Below, in pieces: positions 11,484-24,242 of a DNA stretch of 64,000 bases. A program made the translations under genes and the position numbers. Every line of letters begins with the position of its first letter. Within the stretch, counting starts at the first letter, position 1. Source of the DNA: Conus ventricosus (lineage: Eukaryota > Mollusca > Gastropoda > Neogastropoda > Conidae); NCBI GenBank assembly GCA_018398815.1, contig CM031595.1, forward strand, positions 42,537,495-42,601,494. Direction: 5' to 3'. The notes beneath the pieces were generated by a model. That model made no database searches. It was given only the letters and a program-made list of their open reading frames with translations, and was not told where the DNA came from.

Positions 11484-11626
11484 TCTGAAATATAAGTTTA
11501 GTTTAAATCACAAGTACTATACAATATGTATTAGTCTGAGAGATGAATGTGGTACTAGTATTCTCTGCTCTTCCTATATTTTCCATTTGTATCAAATTCT
11601 CTTGTGCCATTTTTTCGTGTTCACAG

Positions 11627-11739
11627 AGGGGCAGTTGAACAGCTTTCTCCAAATGAAGGATGCCTGGAAGCTGTGCATGTTTTTCATTTCTCACACAAAC
11701 AACGAATATGTGATGATGTATGCCCTCAATGTGTTAGAG
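11627..11739 (+). CDS. XPO6: XPO6 exon: N-terminal FLQMKDAW segment
   Basis: Acceptor TTCACAG before 11627, donor GTAAGG after 11739. It encodes FLQMKDAWKLCMFFISHT and YVMMYALNVLE, the first HEAT-like helices of the family. It begins inside a codon, so an upstream coding exon exists. It ends in phase 0. Confidence 0.93.
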
Positions 11740-11822
11740 GTAAGGGTTATGTGTAACCTGATAGAATGAATGTGCTCTGCTCGCTAACCTTTTTTTTCAT
11801 CCCTTCTTTTTCATTGTGTGTG

Positions 11823-11876
<54 letters not shown>

Positions 11877-13013
11877 TGTGGTTGGAGTATAAACAGGTCT
11901 GGATTAAAAAAAAAAATTGACACATTGGATTGAACTTTGAAGTTTACTTGTAGGTACTTTTGATGAAACTAAACAGAATTGCTTACCGTTCTGAGCTCGC
12001 CTGCATTTCCTTGTAGTTAAATGATATACACTTTTGGTAGCTTTTGTTAACTTGTTTCCTGTATATCATTATTGGTTTTGTGTTGGCATTTCTTGTTCTA
12101 GCATTATAATACATTTTCCCTAAATTCTGAGTGGCTTGTGTCTAGAAATTTTTCGTATATGTGCCAATTATTAACTGTTTTAATATCTGAGCACAGCACT
12201 GTCTCTCCCCATCTCTCCCCATATTCAAGCATACTCCCCCCCCCCCCCCCCCCCCCCCCCCCGTTCCCTCACAGTTTAGTTGCGACAATATAGTATGTAA
12301 TGAATTCAGAATTTTAATTGCTTGTGGTTTGGATAATTATTTTTATATGTTCACTGCTGTTGTTATGGGAATGTTGGTTGTTAAGTGAAATCTACTGTTA
12401 CAACAACAACAACATTAAAGACAATGAAGAAGAAGAAAAAGTCGATGAAATCCATTGATGCATAATTACAGTACTCTTTAAGAAACTTTATGCCCAGAAG
12501 GTTGTGTTAGCATTTCTTAACTGCAAACCATGTAACCTTGTTGCCCTAGTTTATGAAATGGATCATGCAGAGGTTAGAATGACATCATTTAAAAAAAAGA
12601 GACCAGAAAAAGAGCTAGTTAGAAAAACAAAAATCACCATGCTCCATCTTCATACCATACCATTACTTCAACTTTTCAGTATAAATGAAAAACCACTGCA
12701 CCTCTTTGTGTTGTGTGCAGACTGTGATTAACAAACAGTGGATGGGCATTGAGGTGGGGATAAGATGGAGATCAGGAACGCCTTGAACCAGTACCTGCTG
12801 AACAACCATGCGATGGTGCCCACCTACATTCGCAACAAACTTGTCAAGCTAGTTGTTGATATTGGGCGTTTGGACTGGCCTCACTTCTATCCAGACTTCT
12901 TCCCAAGCATTTTGCAGGTATTTTCTGATGTGTGTGTGTGTGTGCATGCAACATGCGTGAGTGGATATGTGTGTGTTTGTAAGCATGTATCAGTGCATTT
13001 ATGATGAGAGTGT

Positions 13014-13045
<32 letters not shown>

Positions 13046-13066
13046 TGTGTGTGATGCATGCATGTA

Positions 13067-13099
<33 letters not shown>

Positions 13100-13927
13100 T
13101 GTGTGTGTGTGTGTACACTTTATAGGCTGCTTTCGCCCTTTATATAAAAATAATCTTGTTGTTTTTCAAGAGATTGTTCATGATAAACATATAATTATTT
13201 TGTCATCGGTGTAATCCCTGCACTCACTTTTTTTCTGTCTATGATTCTTTATCTCCTCTCAGTTTGGTCCCAATCTTTTTTCATCTCTGGATTGTTGGCA
13301 GTCTGAATTCATAAAAGACTGCAGCACTATTGCATATGTTATGAGTAATTTTTCAACCAGACTGTTACAGAACAAAATGGAAATAGTCATTTCTCAACTA
13401 GAGGCATGAAACTGATTCTCATCTCTGTGTGTACTTCTTACTGTGTCTTTTTACCTCTTGACTTTAGCCTCTCCCTCTTGGACCCATTGTCCTTCATCTC
13501 ACCCTTTTTTCTTTACTCATAGTTTCTCTCACTGTCATTCTTATGTTTACACGAATTACAGTTGGTGCAACAAGCAGAGACAGCACTGCTTGGTGTTATC
13601 CTGCTGCAGACAGTCTCCGAAGAGCTGGCAGCTCCCAGGGAAGATTTAAGTATGGCCCGGAGGGAAGAGCTTCATAGACTGCTGCTACAGCAAGTTCCAA
13701 CCATTTTGCAGCATCTCAATAGTATGTTACGTTTAACAGTTCAAGACATTTGTTTTTGAAATATGATTTAGCATGGATGAAATTATGTGCATGCATTCAC
13801 AGTGTGTGCATTTTGTGAATGTATGTAAGTGGGCATGCTTGAATATGTGTGAGTGACTGAGTATGCACGCATGTGTGTGTGTGTGTCTGTGTCTGTGTCT
13901 GTGTTTGTGTGTGTGTGTGTGTGCGCG

Positions 13928-13978
<51 letters not shown>

Positions 13979-16900
13979 AAATAAGAGAATGCATATGTAT
14001 GTATACACTGAATAATTTGTCGATAAAGAAACTTCAGCATTTGTGTTTGTTTTTAATGAGTTGAAATTGGTTTTCTGTTGAATTGGATACTGCAGAGTTA
14101 ATTCTCGTTGAATGATGAGTTATTGTTGGATCCATTTCTAACTGATTCAGCATCACTTACTTTTCTCTAATTTTGCAGAACCGGTGTTGTGACAGTGATG
14201 CCTGCTGTTCTGGAATAACTGTATTCACTCCATACAAAAAACATGTAAAAATTGTTGGCTGTTCTCCAGGGGGTTATGTTTACAGATCACATGTTACTGG
14301 GGGAAAATCACCCTGAAAACAAATGGAAGTGCCTGTTATACAGGTGGAAAAACCTGAAGGCAGACAGAAAGTTGTAACTCGCTCTGTGTGCATATGTATT
14401 AGACCATCACCAGCTGTGGAGGAGGTTGAACTGAAAGTGCTGAACAAATAGCTCGCTGTTGCAAACAAATCAGAATGTGTAAGAGTGATGAAAAGGTGGG
14501 TGGGATAGTGAATCCTGCTTCTTAAAAAAAAAAAAAAATAGAAAAGAAGTCAGTGCCACCAGACCTTCAGGAAATATATGGAGTAGTAGCCATGTTTGCA
14601 ACATGATTAGAAAGGGAAAAACTTTCATTTGTGCTCAGTCTGCAAGTTCACACTCTGTGATTCACCAACAGTCAGGTAGCTGTGATGATGTGAGTGAAAA
14701 CATGCATATATATACATCTGCATCACATCACATAATTATGTTTTCCTGAATACAGCGTGTTCGACAAAATTCTTGAAATTTTCAGTTTGTTTCTGATTGT
14801 TACATCATGTTGTTCCGGACGAAAAGAACTTGGCATAGGCATGTCTACTTTGAAAAAGAAAGCACATTATTATACATGCAAATTAGTTTCTGCTGCACTG
14901 GTTGTGAGAATGAGAAGAGTAGTTAGATTCATTTCAATCCTTGTGGAAGCTCATAATCATGACTGTGCTGACCTGGCCTTTGATTGATAGCACATTCAGC
15001 TTCATTTTGGACCAAGGGTTCTTGGAACCTGTGAAAGTGCCCACTATCTCTCATAGTGTTACTTCTTGGCACAAATCATACCTCTTGGCACAAATCATTT
15101 GTTTCCTATGTCATTTGCTTTACTATCAGTCACTCAGTTTTTCACTCATTCATTCAAATTTTCTAGGGGGATACACGCTGTGTGTATCATCCATTCCAGC
15201 AGCCAAGCTGGCCTTCTCTCCTGAAAGTTAACGATGACAGTTTACATGTGTGCAAGATGGTATGTGTGCATTAACACACAGAACCTCAGTTTTACAGTCT
15301 TATCAATGAACATTTTAGGAAATGGAGTCAGATCTTTGTCAACTCTGTGGGAATAATCCCTAAGTAAAGAAACGATCCAGCAAAGATTTGAACTCTTAAC
15401 CCCAGGATTACTGGGATCACAAGTTCGACGCTCTGCCAACTAGGCTATTCCAACCCCCAATTAATTAATGGTAGTGATCGGGCTGAAATACATATCATCT
15501 TCTGATAAGGAATCTTGACTTCACCTTCCATAGTTCCAGTGTACAAACTGGCTTGTGCATAGCAGTTTTCAAAATGGGCCATGCTTCTGGAAAATATTCC
15601 ATTTGATGAGGAATACCTGTACAGCAAATTGCAGGTGCACAGGTATCCAAGGTGGCTCTTTTTGCCAGGTCTGGGGGCAGTCAGATCTATCCAGCTGGTT
15701 TTGTCACTCACCACAACTTTGATATTGAACTGCTTGGACTGTATGTAGCCTGTTTATGAACCCAAGGTGCTACAGTTGTGCTGTGTTTTACCAGAGGTTT
15801 ATGTTGTTGAATGTGTTGACAAAAGTATTTATTTGTATAACAACAACAAAAAACCCTGGTTTTTTTTTATAGGTTTACTGGAATCAGTGCTAGAGAAACA
15901 CAGGCATCTGGTGGCTGCAACACCTCCTCCCTCACCCACTCAGCAGCCTAAGAATTCCCGCCATTCTCCCTCTTGCTGTTTTCATCATCGCCTATCAGAC
16001 AGGTAATCATAAATTGTTTTCATTCCAAAAAGGACTGTTTATGTATATATGTTTATTTATTTTTTCTGTTTGAATGTAGTTTTTTTTATCATGGTGTGTG
16101 TGTGTGTGTGTGTGTACGTTTTTATTTATGTCATTTATTTATTCTTTTGTTATTGTACATGAAGAGAAATATTTTACACTCAGAGAGAAGCTGCTAAACC
16201 AGTTTCTTTTTCAAACCAGTGATTTAAGACCTTTCTCTCTAAAGCATTTTCATGGTGTGTTTTTTTTTTCCACTGACAGAAACTCTGTTGAGCAGCATGT
16301 TCAACAAACCCCATGAGAGGAACCCATTTGGAAGCATTGCCTCCCCTCGACGAGGCCTCTCAGTTCTCGTTTTGCAGTGCTGACGTGCCTGGCCCATTTC
16401 TTCTCTCTTTGGGCCCCCCTGTCTGCCACGCTTACCCCCCGCTCTCAGTCTCATGTTCACATGTGCTGACGTGCCTTGGCCCATTACTCTCCTGGGCCCC
16501 CTGTCTGCCCGCTTCCCCCCAGCTCCTGTCCACAGTGTTCCATTGCTGCTTTCGGCTTGTGAAGGCAAAGCTAGTCGTGGTGGGTCCGCTTCAGCTGTCA
16601 TCAGGTTTGGAGATGATGAACTCTACTGAAGTTGGTGTGATTGGACAGAGATGCATGCGTAATGTGTGTGACTGTGTTTTAAATGTTGTTGCTTTTTTGA
16701 ATGTGAGTGTTGTGATATGCTTTTAATAGGTTTTGTGTTTCAAAAAGCGATACAAAAAATGCAAAAATAATAATTCATTGTTGTATGCTTTGCTTATTGC
16801 TTATGTGAAAATGGGGAGTTTGTATATACTCCCTGTTTGGCTAGTATAACTTACCATGTCAGACAATAGCATTTACGGCAGTTAGTCAGCTTGCCAGGGC

Positions 16901-19900
16901 CGAAGGTTTTGTTGTATGGCTAATGCAGTAATAAGACAGTCACGTGATGCCCACCCGCTTCCGCCGTCGGAAGATGCCAGTGTCACCTTCCAGTACCTCA
17001 TTCTTCGAGGCCATGCGCGCCAAGGTAACCCCAGAACCCTTGGCGTAGTGGGGTAGGCAGGGCGGGCATTAGAGTCTGACATGGTAAGTATATAGCCAAA
17101 CTGGGAGTATAATACAAACTCCCCATTTTGGCGTTCATATACTGCTACCATGTCAGACAATTGCAGAATTCTAGGAAAAGGAGGAGGGCGAGTGCCTAGT
17201 GGTTCTGGGTTACCCGATATGATGCATTAGCCGCCACAATGGATATCCCATTAGAACCATCAGCCCTGGTACCTGCGGATGTCCCTTAAATAAAATTCTT
17301 ATGAAGGGATTTTCTGAACGCCAGAAGGCGCCTCTGGAGGTGCGATGGGAACAGAGTGCTGGAATGCTGCCGAAGCGGGCGAGCGCTCTGAGCTCATGAG
17401 CCCGGGGGGTATCCAACACCCACGGCCCCCCCGCAGCCCCCCCCCGCCCGGGCGGACAAGTCGGGGAGGTCTTGGATGTCTGGGAATAGGCCGTTTTGAC
17501 GTCTTGGAGAGCACCTAGAGTCAGTGGCCTGTGAGTGTCTTCGTGTTACTGGGGTGATGCGAAATAGGAGACGTCTTTGCGAAAAAACGCGGCCTGGGGC
17601 GCCGAGCGTTCCCAGTTGTGTGTTAGACCTCGAGAGGGGCAAAGGGCTATTCCGATGAGGTGTTCCCCTAGGTATCCGCCCAGCGGGCGGATGACGAGGT
17701 TAAGGAGAGGGCATACCGGGTTCCTGGTTCTTAGTAGGAATTCGGGAAGGACATTAAGGGAGACGGTGCCGTATCTGTGGAAGGCAATGTCTCTGGGGTC
17801 CCCGCTAAGGGCATTGGATTCGCCCTTGCCTTCTGGCGGAAGCGGAGGGCGAGGAGGGAGGTAGTCTTCATAGGTGAGAAGGTCGAGGGAATGGAGGTGA
17901 CAGGCTCAAGGGGGGTTTCCTGAGGCCGTCAAGTAAGTGAAGATGTCAAAGGGGAACACGTCTAGGGATTGGGCCTCACGAAGTGCAGCCCCTCTGGTGA
18001 TCTCTCTGAGAAGGAAGTCATATCAAGGAAGGCCGCCCATTTGACGGATGGTCGTGCAGAATGGCGACCTGATAGCCCCGGATGGGAGCTAGCAGAGAGG
18101 TTAAGGTGGGACAGAAAATTCCCGATCTGGATATTGGAGGGGCGTATTGTGAAAGGACAGAATGTGTTCGCACCATGAGACCCATTTCCTCCATACTGTA
18201 AATGTAAAGGGGACTCTGTGCTAGCTTGCGAGAGGACATGGCTAGGTCTCGGGAGTTCCTGAGAGGCCCCAGGTAGAGAGGATATTGAGACGGACACTGG
18301 GACCTGTCCGTATTCGAGCAGGTGGATTTAGCTCTCGCAAAACCGGGATGGCACAGAGATAGCCAGGCGTGGAGGCGAAGCATCTGGGGGATTGGCCGTG
18401 AGGGCGACGAACGGGTTGCCTTGAGCAGGTCCCACTGGTGTTCAACCGAAGAGGGGGTGCGTGAAGTGAGGGGGACGTGAGGTCCGGTAACCAGGACTTG
18501 TGTGGGCACCTCGGGGCTATGAGAATGAGCCTGGGTCTCTCTGAGTCTGCCTTCCTGATCACCTTGTGGAGGATCGGAAAGGAGGGAAGGCGTAAGTATT
18601 GAGGCCGGACCCTGGAAGGGATAGGGCATCGATGGAGGAAGCCCCGGGGGTCAGGGACCGGAGACACCATACACTGGGCATAGACGATAGTTGAACCGGT
18701 CGTGGCCAAACAGGTCGATCATGGTTTGAACCAATGTTCCCACACGGTTGTTAGGGTATGCTGCTGAGGGTACCCTTCCGGTGGAGGACCAGACTTGGAG
18801 AGGCTGAGGAGGGTCTGCCAGGATATTGGGTCCCTGCTATGTGTCTCGCGCGAAGAGTGACCCCCTGCGTGTGGACACCAAGTGGCAGGAGTGCCTCTGT
18901 CGGAGGGAGAGGCCGATGGTGTGTGCCCCCCCCCCCCCCCCCCTTTGTTGATCGTAACAAAGCCTATCGAAGTCGGTGGTCCGTGAAAGGAGAACGAATC
19001 GGTGGGAGACTATGGACTGGAAGTGGAGGGAGGGCGAGCCTGACGCCTCCAGTTCCAAGATGTTGATGTGAAGACGAGCAGTCAGAGGATCCCAAACCCC
19101 CGAGGCGTGACTGCTCTCCAAATGGGCCCCCAGCCTGAGTCGGAGGCGTCTGTGTATAAGTTTCCAGGGCCTGGGTTGGGGGAGATGGGGAACTCCGGGG
19201 GCCAGGGTGGGATGGGCTGAGCCACTCCTCCGTGGCCCAACACGAAACCAAGGCCCTAGGGGAAATGGTCTGGTTCAGATGTCGTTGGTTCTGGGACCAA
19301 CGACGGCGGAACTCCCTCTGAAGCTGTGCTTGGGAACTCTGCTCTAGGGAATGAAAGGAGGACAGGACTCCATCATCCCCAGAAGGACGAAAGTGTCCTT
19401 GCGAAGTAAGGGGAGAGAGTCGAAGGTGGGAGATGAGGTCACTAGGCGAGCGGAACTCTCTGGGTCGGGGAGACTACATGGAGGTGGTGTCGAAGCTAAT
19501 GCCAGAGAGGTGAATCGCTGGACTGGGGAGAGCTAGCATTTGGAGGGGTTGGTGACGACCCAGAGAGGAACAAAGGTGTAGTAGTTTGGAGGTGTGGGAT
19601 TGGGCCAGGGCCTGAGTGGGAGCCGAGTTGGATGGGTAGTGTAGAGGTTGAAACTACTGTCACTCTCCATACCATCAGCTTGAAAAGACTGGAACATGAA
19701 ACGTGCGTGTAAAAGATACTGAGCCCATGCGCTTGTGTGGCCATAGTCTCAGCATGGGTGTGTTGTTTTCGAGCCCATAGATGCCAAATGAGGCGATCTT
19801 TTGCACACTGAACATAGAACGTAATGTTGTTTTGGGGACTCCCATAGCAACCAGTACTGCTTACCTTGTCCCCCCAGGGGTGCCTGAAATGCACACTTTC

Positions 19901-22900
19901 CTGACTTATCGGATGCCCTGAGCCACCGACGGAAAATGGCGGAAGCAAGTATCGCGTCTTGACACGAAACGAGACTATGGGAAACTAGGACGAGACTTGC
20001 GAAAAATCAATACTTGCATGCGAGCGTCGTTGCTAGGCTAGGGGCCGTTTGTTGGAACCATTGCGAGCAGATTTCAGTGCAAGTTACAGACTGCTTCCAG
20101 TTCACGGGGACCGTGTTGTGCAGAGAGGGGTATTAGGGGTTTGGCGGGCCGTGCGGGACCCCCCCCCCCAGAGTTCCGTTGGTCCCCCCCCCAGGGAGCC
20201 CTGGTAAATGCTGCGGCTGTGGGGGGACAGGTGACTTTCCTATCTGGGATAGGGTTTGAGTGTGAGTTTCAGTCTCCTGGTATCGCAGTCGAATAGCAGC
20301 CGACAGCGTACTGGTCCTGCCCAGGGATGCACGCAGGCCTACTTGAAGCGCCTGGGAGTGGTTTGGACCATGGGACAGCACGGCCTGGAGAGATTGGCCT
20401 GTGATAGTACAGCATCTCTCACTGCAACAGGCAGTTTAAAGTGACTCATGGCTGCTGCTGTTCCGCCTGCAGGCCGAAAGGTGATGCCGATATCTGTGAT
20501 TAAGAAAGCGCATCAGGGGGTCGCCAAACAAGATAGAGTCTGTCTCAGTGTTCGTCTGCGTCTGAAGACAAGGGGCAGTGCCGTAGTCCTTGAGGAAAAC
20601 CTACTGCGAGCTGCGTTAGGGGCTGACAAGAAGTCATCCCCGGCGGAGGGATGGCCTGTGGCACCCCTGGCGAAAGATGCGATCTGTCCCACAAGGGGCT
20701 GAGGGTCTGGGGGGCGCACTATCCCTTGGCAGTGATGCTGGGCATGGGGGAACCGGCGTAACGGCAAAGGAGAAAAATGTTGTCAGAGGAAGGGATTCCT
20801 TAAACAAGATCTGGGCGCCAGCTTTCCATGGTGGAAAAAGTCACCAGATGGGGGGAGGGAGCCCTCAACCCGATCCTCAGGTGTGGGTCAGTGTTCTGAA
20901 ACGGGATGTTCAGATCCCCTTCAGGGGGCCAGGACAGGGGTGGTGGGTGTCCCGCCCTCGTTGGGTAGTGGGGGAATACGAGGACGGGTCCTGGTGGCCT
21001 CCCATACTCGGCAGGCAGGACTGGGGATCGCGATAGCGACAGCGCCCAGAGAGGGGAGGGGGACCACAGGTCGATCCAGCTTGATCCTCTCGGGGGCATG
21101 TAGCCACTCGTCCCCGGGGAGTACGCAGGGCTGTGGCGGCCCTGGGGCTGGGGTTTCCTCGGGGACCCGGGTAAACTGGAGCACCATGGGGTGGGTAGCG
21201 AGAAGGGCGAGCTCTCTCGTACCCGCCCCGGGGGAAGAGCTCTGCCTCTGCGTCTCCCGGGTGCGGTCCATGCCGGCCCCCTGCATGGCAGGGTGGCGGT
21301 GGGTGGCATGGTAGCGAGCCCCTGGCCGCGGGTGGAAGCGGACTGGGAAGGCTTCAGTGACGAGACCACCTCAAGGGCCCAAGGTTACCCATAGTCCCGC
21401 TGGTCCGATCCTCCCCCGGAGGTACGGGATGCGGACGTTGCCCAATAGGGAGCGAAAGAAGTCCGCTCCCACGTCCTGTACCCCTAGGGGGAAAGTGCGA
21501 CAGTCGATCGGGGTGCCACACTTATAGTTCGATCCCGTCGGGGGTGAGGCGGCAGATCCGACCGAGTCGATTGGCTGCGTCCCTGACCGGAAGTCTGTGG
21601 TCAGTGGGGGAGACCCACCAAAGACTGCCCACAACTCCTCCACGGAGTGATGACGTCCACGTGTCCGAGTGGTGGCTGCTCTCGGACACGGTGGGGAGAG
21701 CGTGATGGGACGCGTGACGGTAGTGGGGGGCAAGCTAACGCCATGAGTCTACATCTGATCGAGTGACGGGCGGTGATTCCGGCCGCGAGTTGTTCACCCC
21801 ACGTGCCGCGTCCGCGCCTCCGGTAAGGGTTCCCCGGCCGGCGCCGGGGTCGCAGGGACGCAGCCTGTAGGAGAGGTCTCTGGTGGCGGAACGAAGGCGA
21901 ACAGGCGATTTGGCCAAGGGAGCGGGAAGAATTTGATCGGGCGGTCCTTTCAGGGGGAGCCTTGCCTTTGGATTTCTACAGTGTAGAAAGAAAACGTTGG
22001 CAATTAAAGCGCCGATTGCCCTGTTCGCTTCGAACGCAACGAAGCGTGTGTCCCGCCGGTCGGGCAGAGTAGGTTTCGTAACGTTGGTCGCGCGTCCCTG
22101 CGGCGGAACCCTCCTCCAACACCGGCCGTACGCTCATCTTAGGTGCGAGCGGATTGTCCCTGGAATCGACATGCGGGTCCTCCGGGGCAAGGGAGCGACT
22201 CCCGAGCAGAGGAGCGGCTCGACCAGTTATGTCCTTCACCTTGTTGTGCACTGGTGGGAGACATATCACGGAAGCACGAGCGCAAAGAGGAGACAAGAGG
22301 TGGACTCGAGGGATAGAAAAGAGTCGAACCACCTCGTGTGGGGCACTGGGAGTGCGGTAAATGAAGATGAAAACGCGAGATGCCGAGAAGAAAGCACAAA
22401 GCGAGAAACATGTGATCGAATAAAACTAATGTTTAGTAATGGGGTAATACTAAGTGTGCACAAGGTGGTAGATCAAGAGATCGCAAGACAATCTCTATAC
22501 CTGTAATAATGGTTAAATAAGGTACAGGAAAATGAGCCAGGGGAAGCCGAGTACCCGAACAAGGTGTGTGAGGTCAGGCAACATGGCGGGAGATGGCAAC
22601 CGGCGTGGCACAATCGAAGTGGCGGATCGATGGACCGGGAAGTGATCGATCGTCAAGAGTGTCGCGCAATGGGCGCACAAGAGTAAATTACCCCTGGTGT
22701 ACCTTGTAATAATTGCTAAGGAGGTACTAATAAATGTGCACCAGTTAGTAGATGAGGAGATCGTTTACCAGTGATAAATTGGTACAAATAAATGCGCACC
22801 CGTGGCAGATCAAGAGGTCGTACTTTCGAAGATGAAATGAACGGAAGGCGACGGCGCCGAGTGCCGAGACAAAGGCACAGGCTGAGGATGGCGCGGTTAA

Positions 22901-24208
22901 ATAGGTTAATAAAGCGCACCAAACAATTAAGCCACTGGTCAAGAGTAAATGGGTGAAGCGAGCAAAGCCACAACAAAATAAGCAAAACTCAAAGCTATCT
23001 TAACACAACGGCAAAGTGAAAGGCGAGGACAGAGCCAAGTAATTATCTTGCTTGGAGGCAGGCGAGAGAGAATGAAGTGACGGTGAAGGTGACACTAGGC
23101 TCTTCCTTCGGCGGAAAAGCGGGTCTCGTGGGCATCCGTGACTGTCTTATACTGCATTAGCCACACAAAACTTCGGCCTGGCAGAGCTGACTAACTGCCG
23201 TAAATGCTATTGTCTGACATTGGTACAGTTATATGACGCCAAAATGAAGCTTTACCAGTTTGGTACCTATGTTTTATTACAAGGGGCTGGGGTGGGAGTG
23301 TAAGTATGTGGATATGTAGGTAGGTGTGGGAGGATCGTGATTTCAAATCAGTTCTGCAGGTTTTAAATTTAGGTTAAAATTGAAAACATGAGATATTGAA
23401 ATTTATAAGGCTGCAAACATTTATAGGCAGGCTTTGGTGAAAGTTCAAAATAATGGAGAAAAATTTTGCCCTATAATTGTTTTACAAGAAATTGTACATG
23501 TTCCACATGCCTCTGACAAGATTTCTTAATTATTATGCTTTTTCTTTTGTTTAATTTTTGGTCAGGTGGCTACGTTCCAGACCTCCACTACCAGGTGTGC
23601 TGTCCCTGATCTGCATCACGAGGTGCTGTCCAAAAATTTTGTGCCTGCAGAGTTTGAGCGGACTTAGTGCTGCCTGATGTTCCAGCTGACCTTTACCTGT
23701 TGCAGAAGCGGACCAAGGAGCAGCACCAATCCTCTGGGAACGGCTGGAGGAGCTGGATGAGGAGTGAGTTAACCTGAGTTGGTTATGTCAGGACTACAGT
23801 GTTTTGTTATTGTACCCCAGGACATGAGTTGAAGGTCACCCTTCATTGTTTTGTAACACGCCAATGCTCCCAAACTTTTCAGGAATTTTCCCGATTTACC
23901 ATATATTGTGGGGGGAAATCCAGAAGTTCAGGTTTTTTTCTGTTAAATGTGGGGGCTGGGGGTGTGGGGGAGGTAATGGTAGGGGATCATGTTTGCGTAG
24001 GCTGATAAAGGTATTGTGGGATATCAAAACCAATGTTTGGTGAATTTTCATCATTCATAGTTGGCGGAAAAGTTATTTTCCTTTTCAAATCCTAGATTCA
24101 TCATTGAAGTAGTGGGGGGTTAGAAATGCTAAGTTCAAAAGCCAGACTACCCCTTTTCACCCTCGTTCTTCCCCTAGTTCAGGATTTTGACCACAGAAGA
24201 TTGGTAGC

Positions 24209-24242
<34 letters not shown>

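Larger units (their letters stand above)
16808..23247 (-). mobile_element. DIRS-type tyrosine-recombinase retrotransposon, minus strand
   Basis: Inverted terminal repeats of about 140 bp pair 16856-17005 with 23085-23220. An internal complementary region at 17074-17165 is the complement of the left outer end (16809-16863) joined to that of the right outer end (about 23207-23250). This is the DIRS hallmark, needed for the circular replication intermediate. Minus-strand frames give a gag-like region (about 21.9-20.1 kb), the end of the reverse transcriptase and RNase H (about 19.65-18.75 kb) and a tyrosine recombinase (about 18.7-17.2 kb). The reverse transcriptase palm is missing and replaced by unrelated sequence at about 19665-20105. 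GC-rich against AT-rich introns. It fills almost the whole XPO6 intron. Confidence 0.88.

Noticed and set aside
6300..11620. Search for the first XPO6 coding exon
   Set aside because: No Met-led frame with the expected short acidic start and a donor in the right phase could be identified with confidence.
20800..21369. 189-residue minus-strand frame considered as a host proline-rich protein
   Set aside because: It lies between the DIRS inverted repeats in gag position and shares their base composition.
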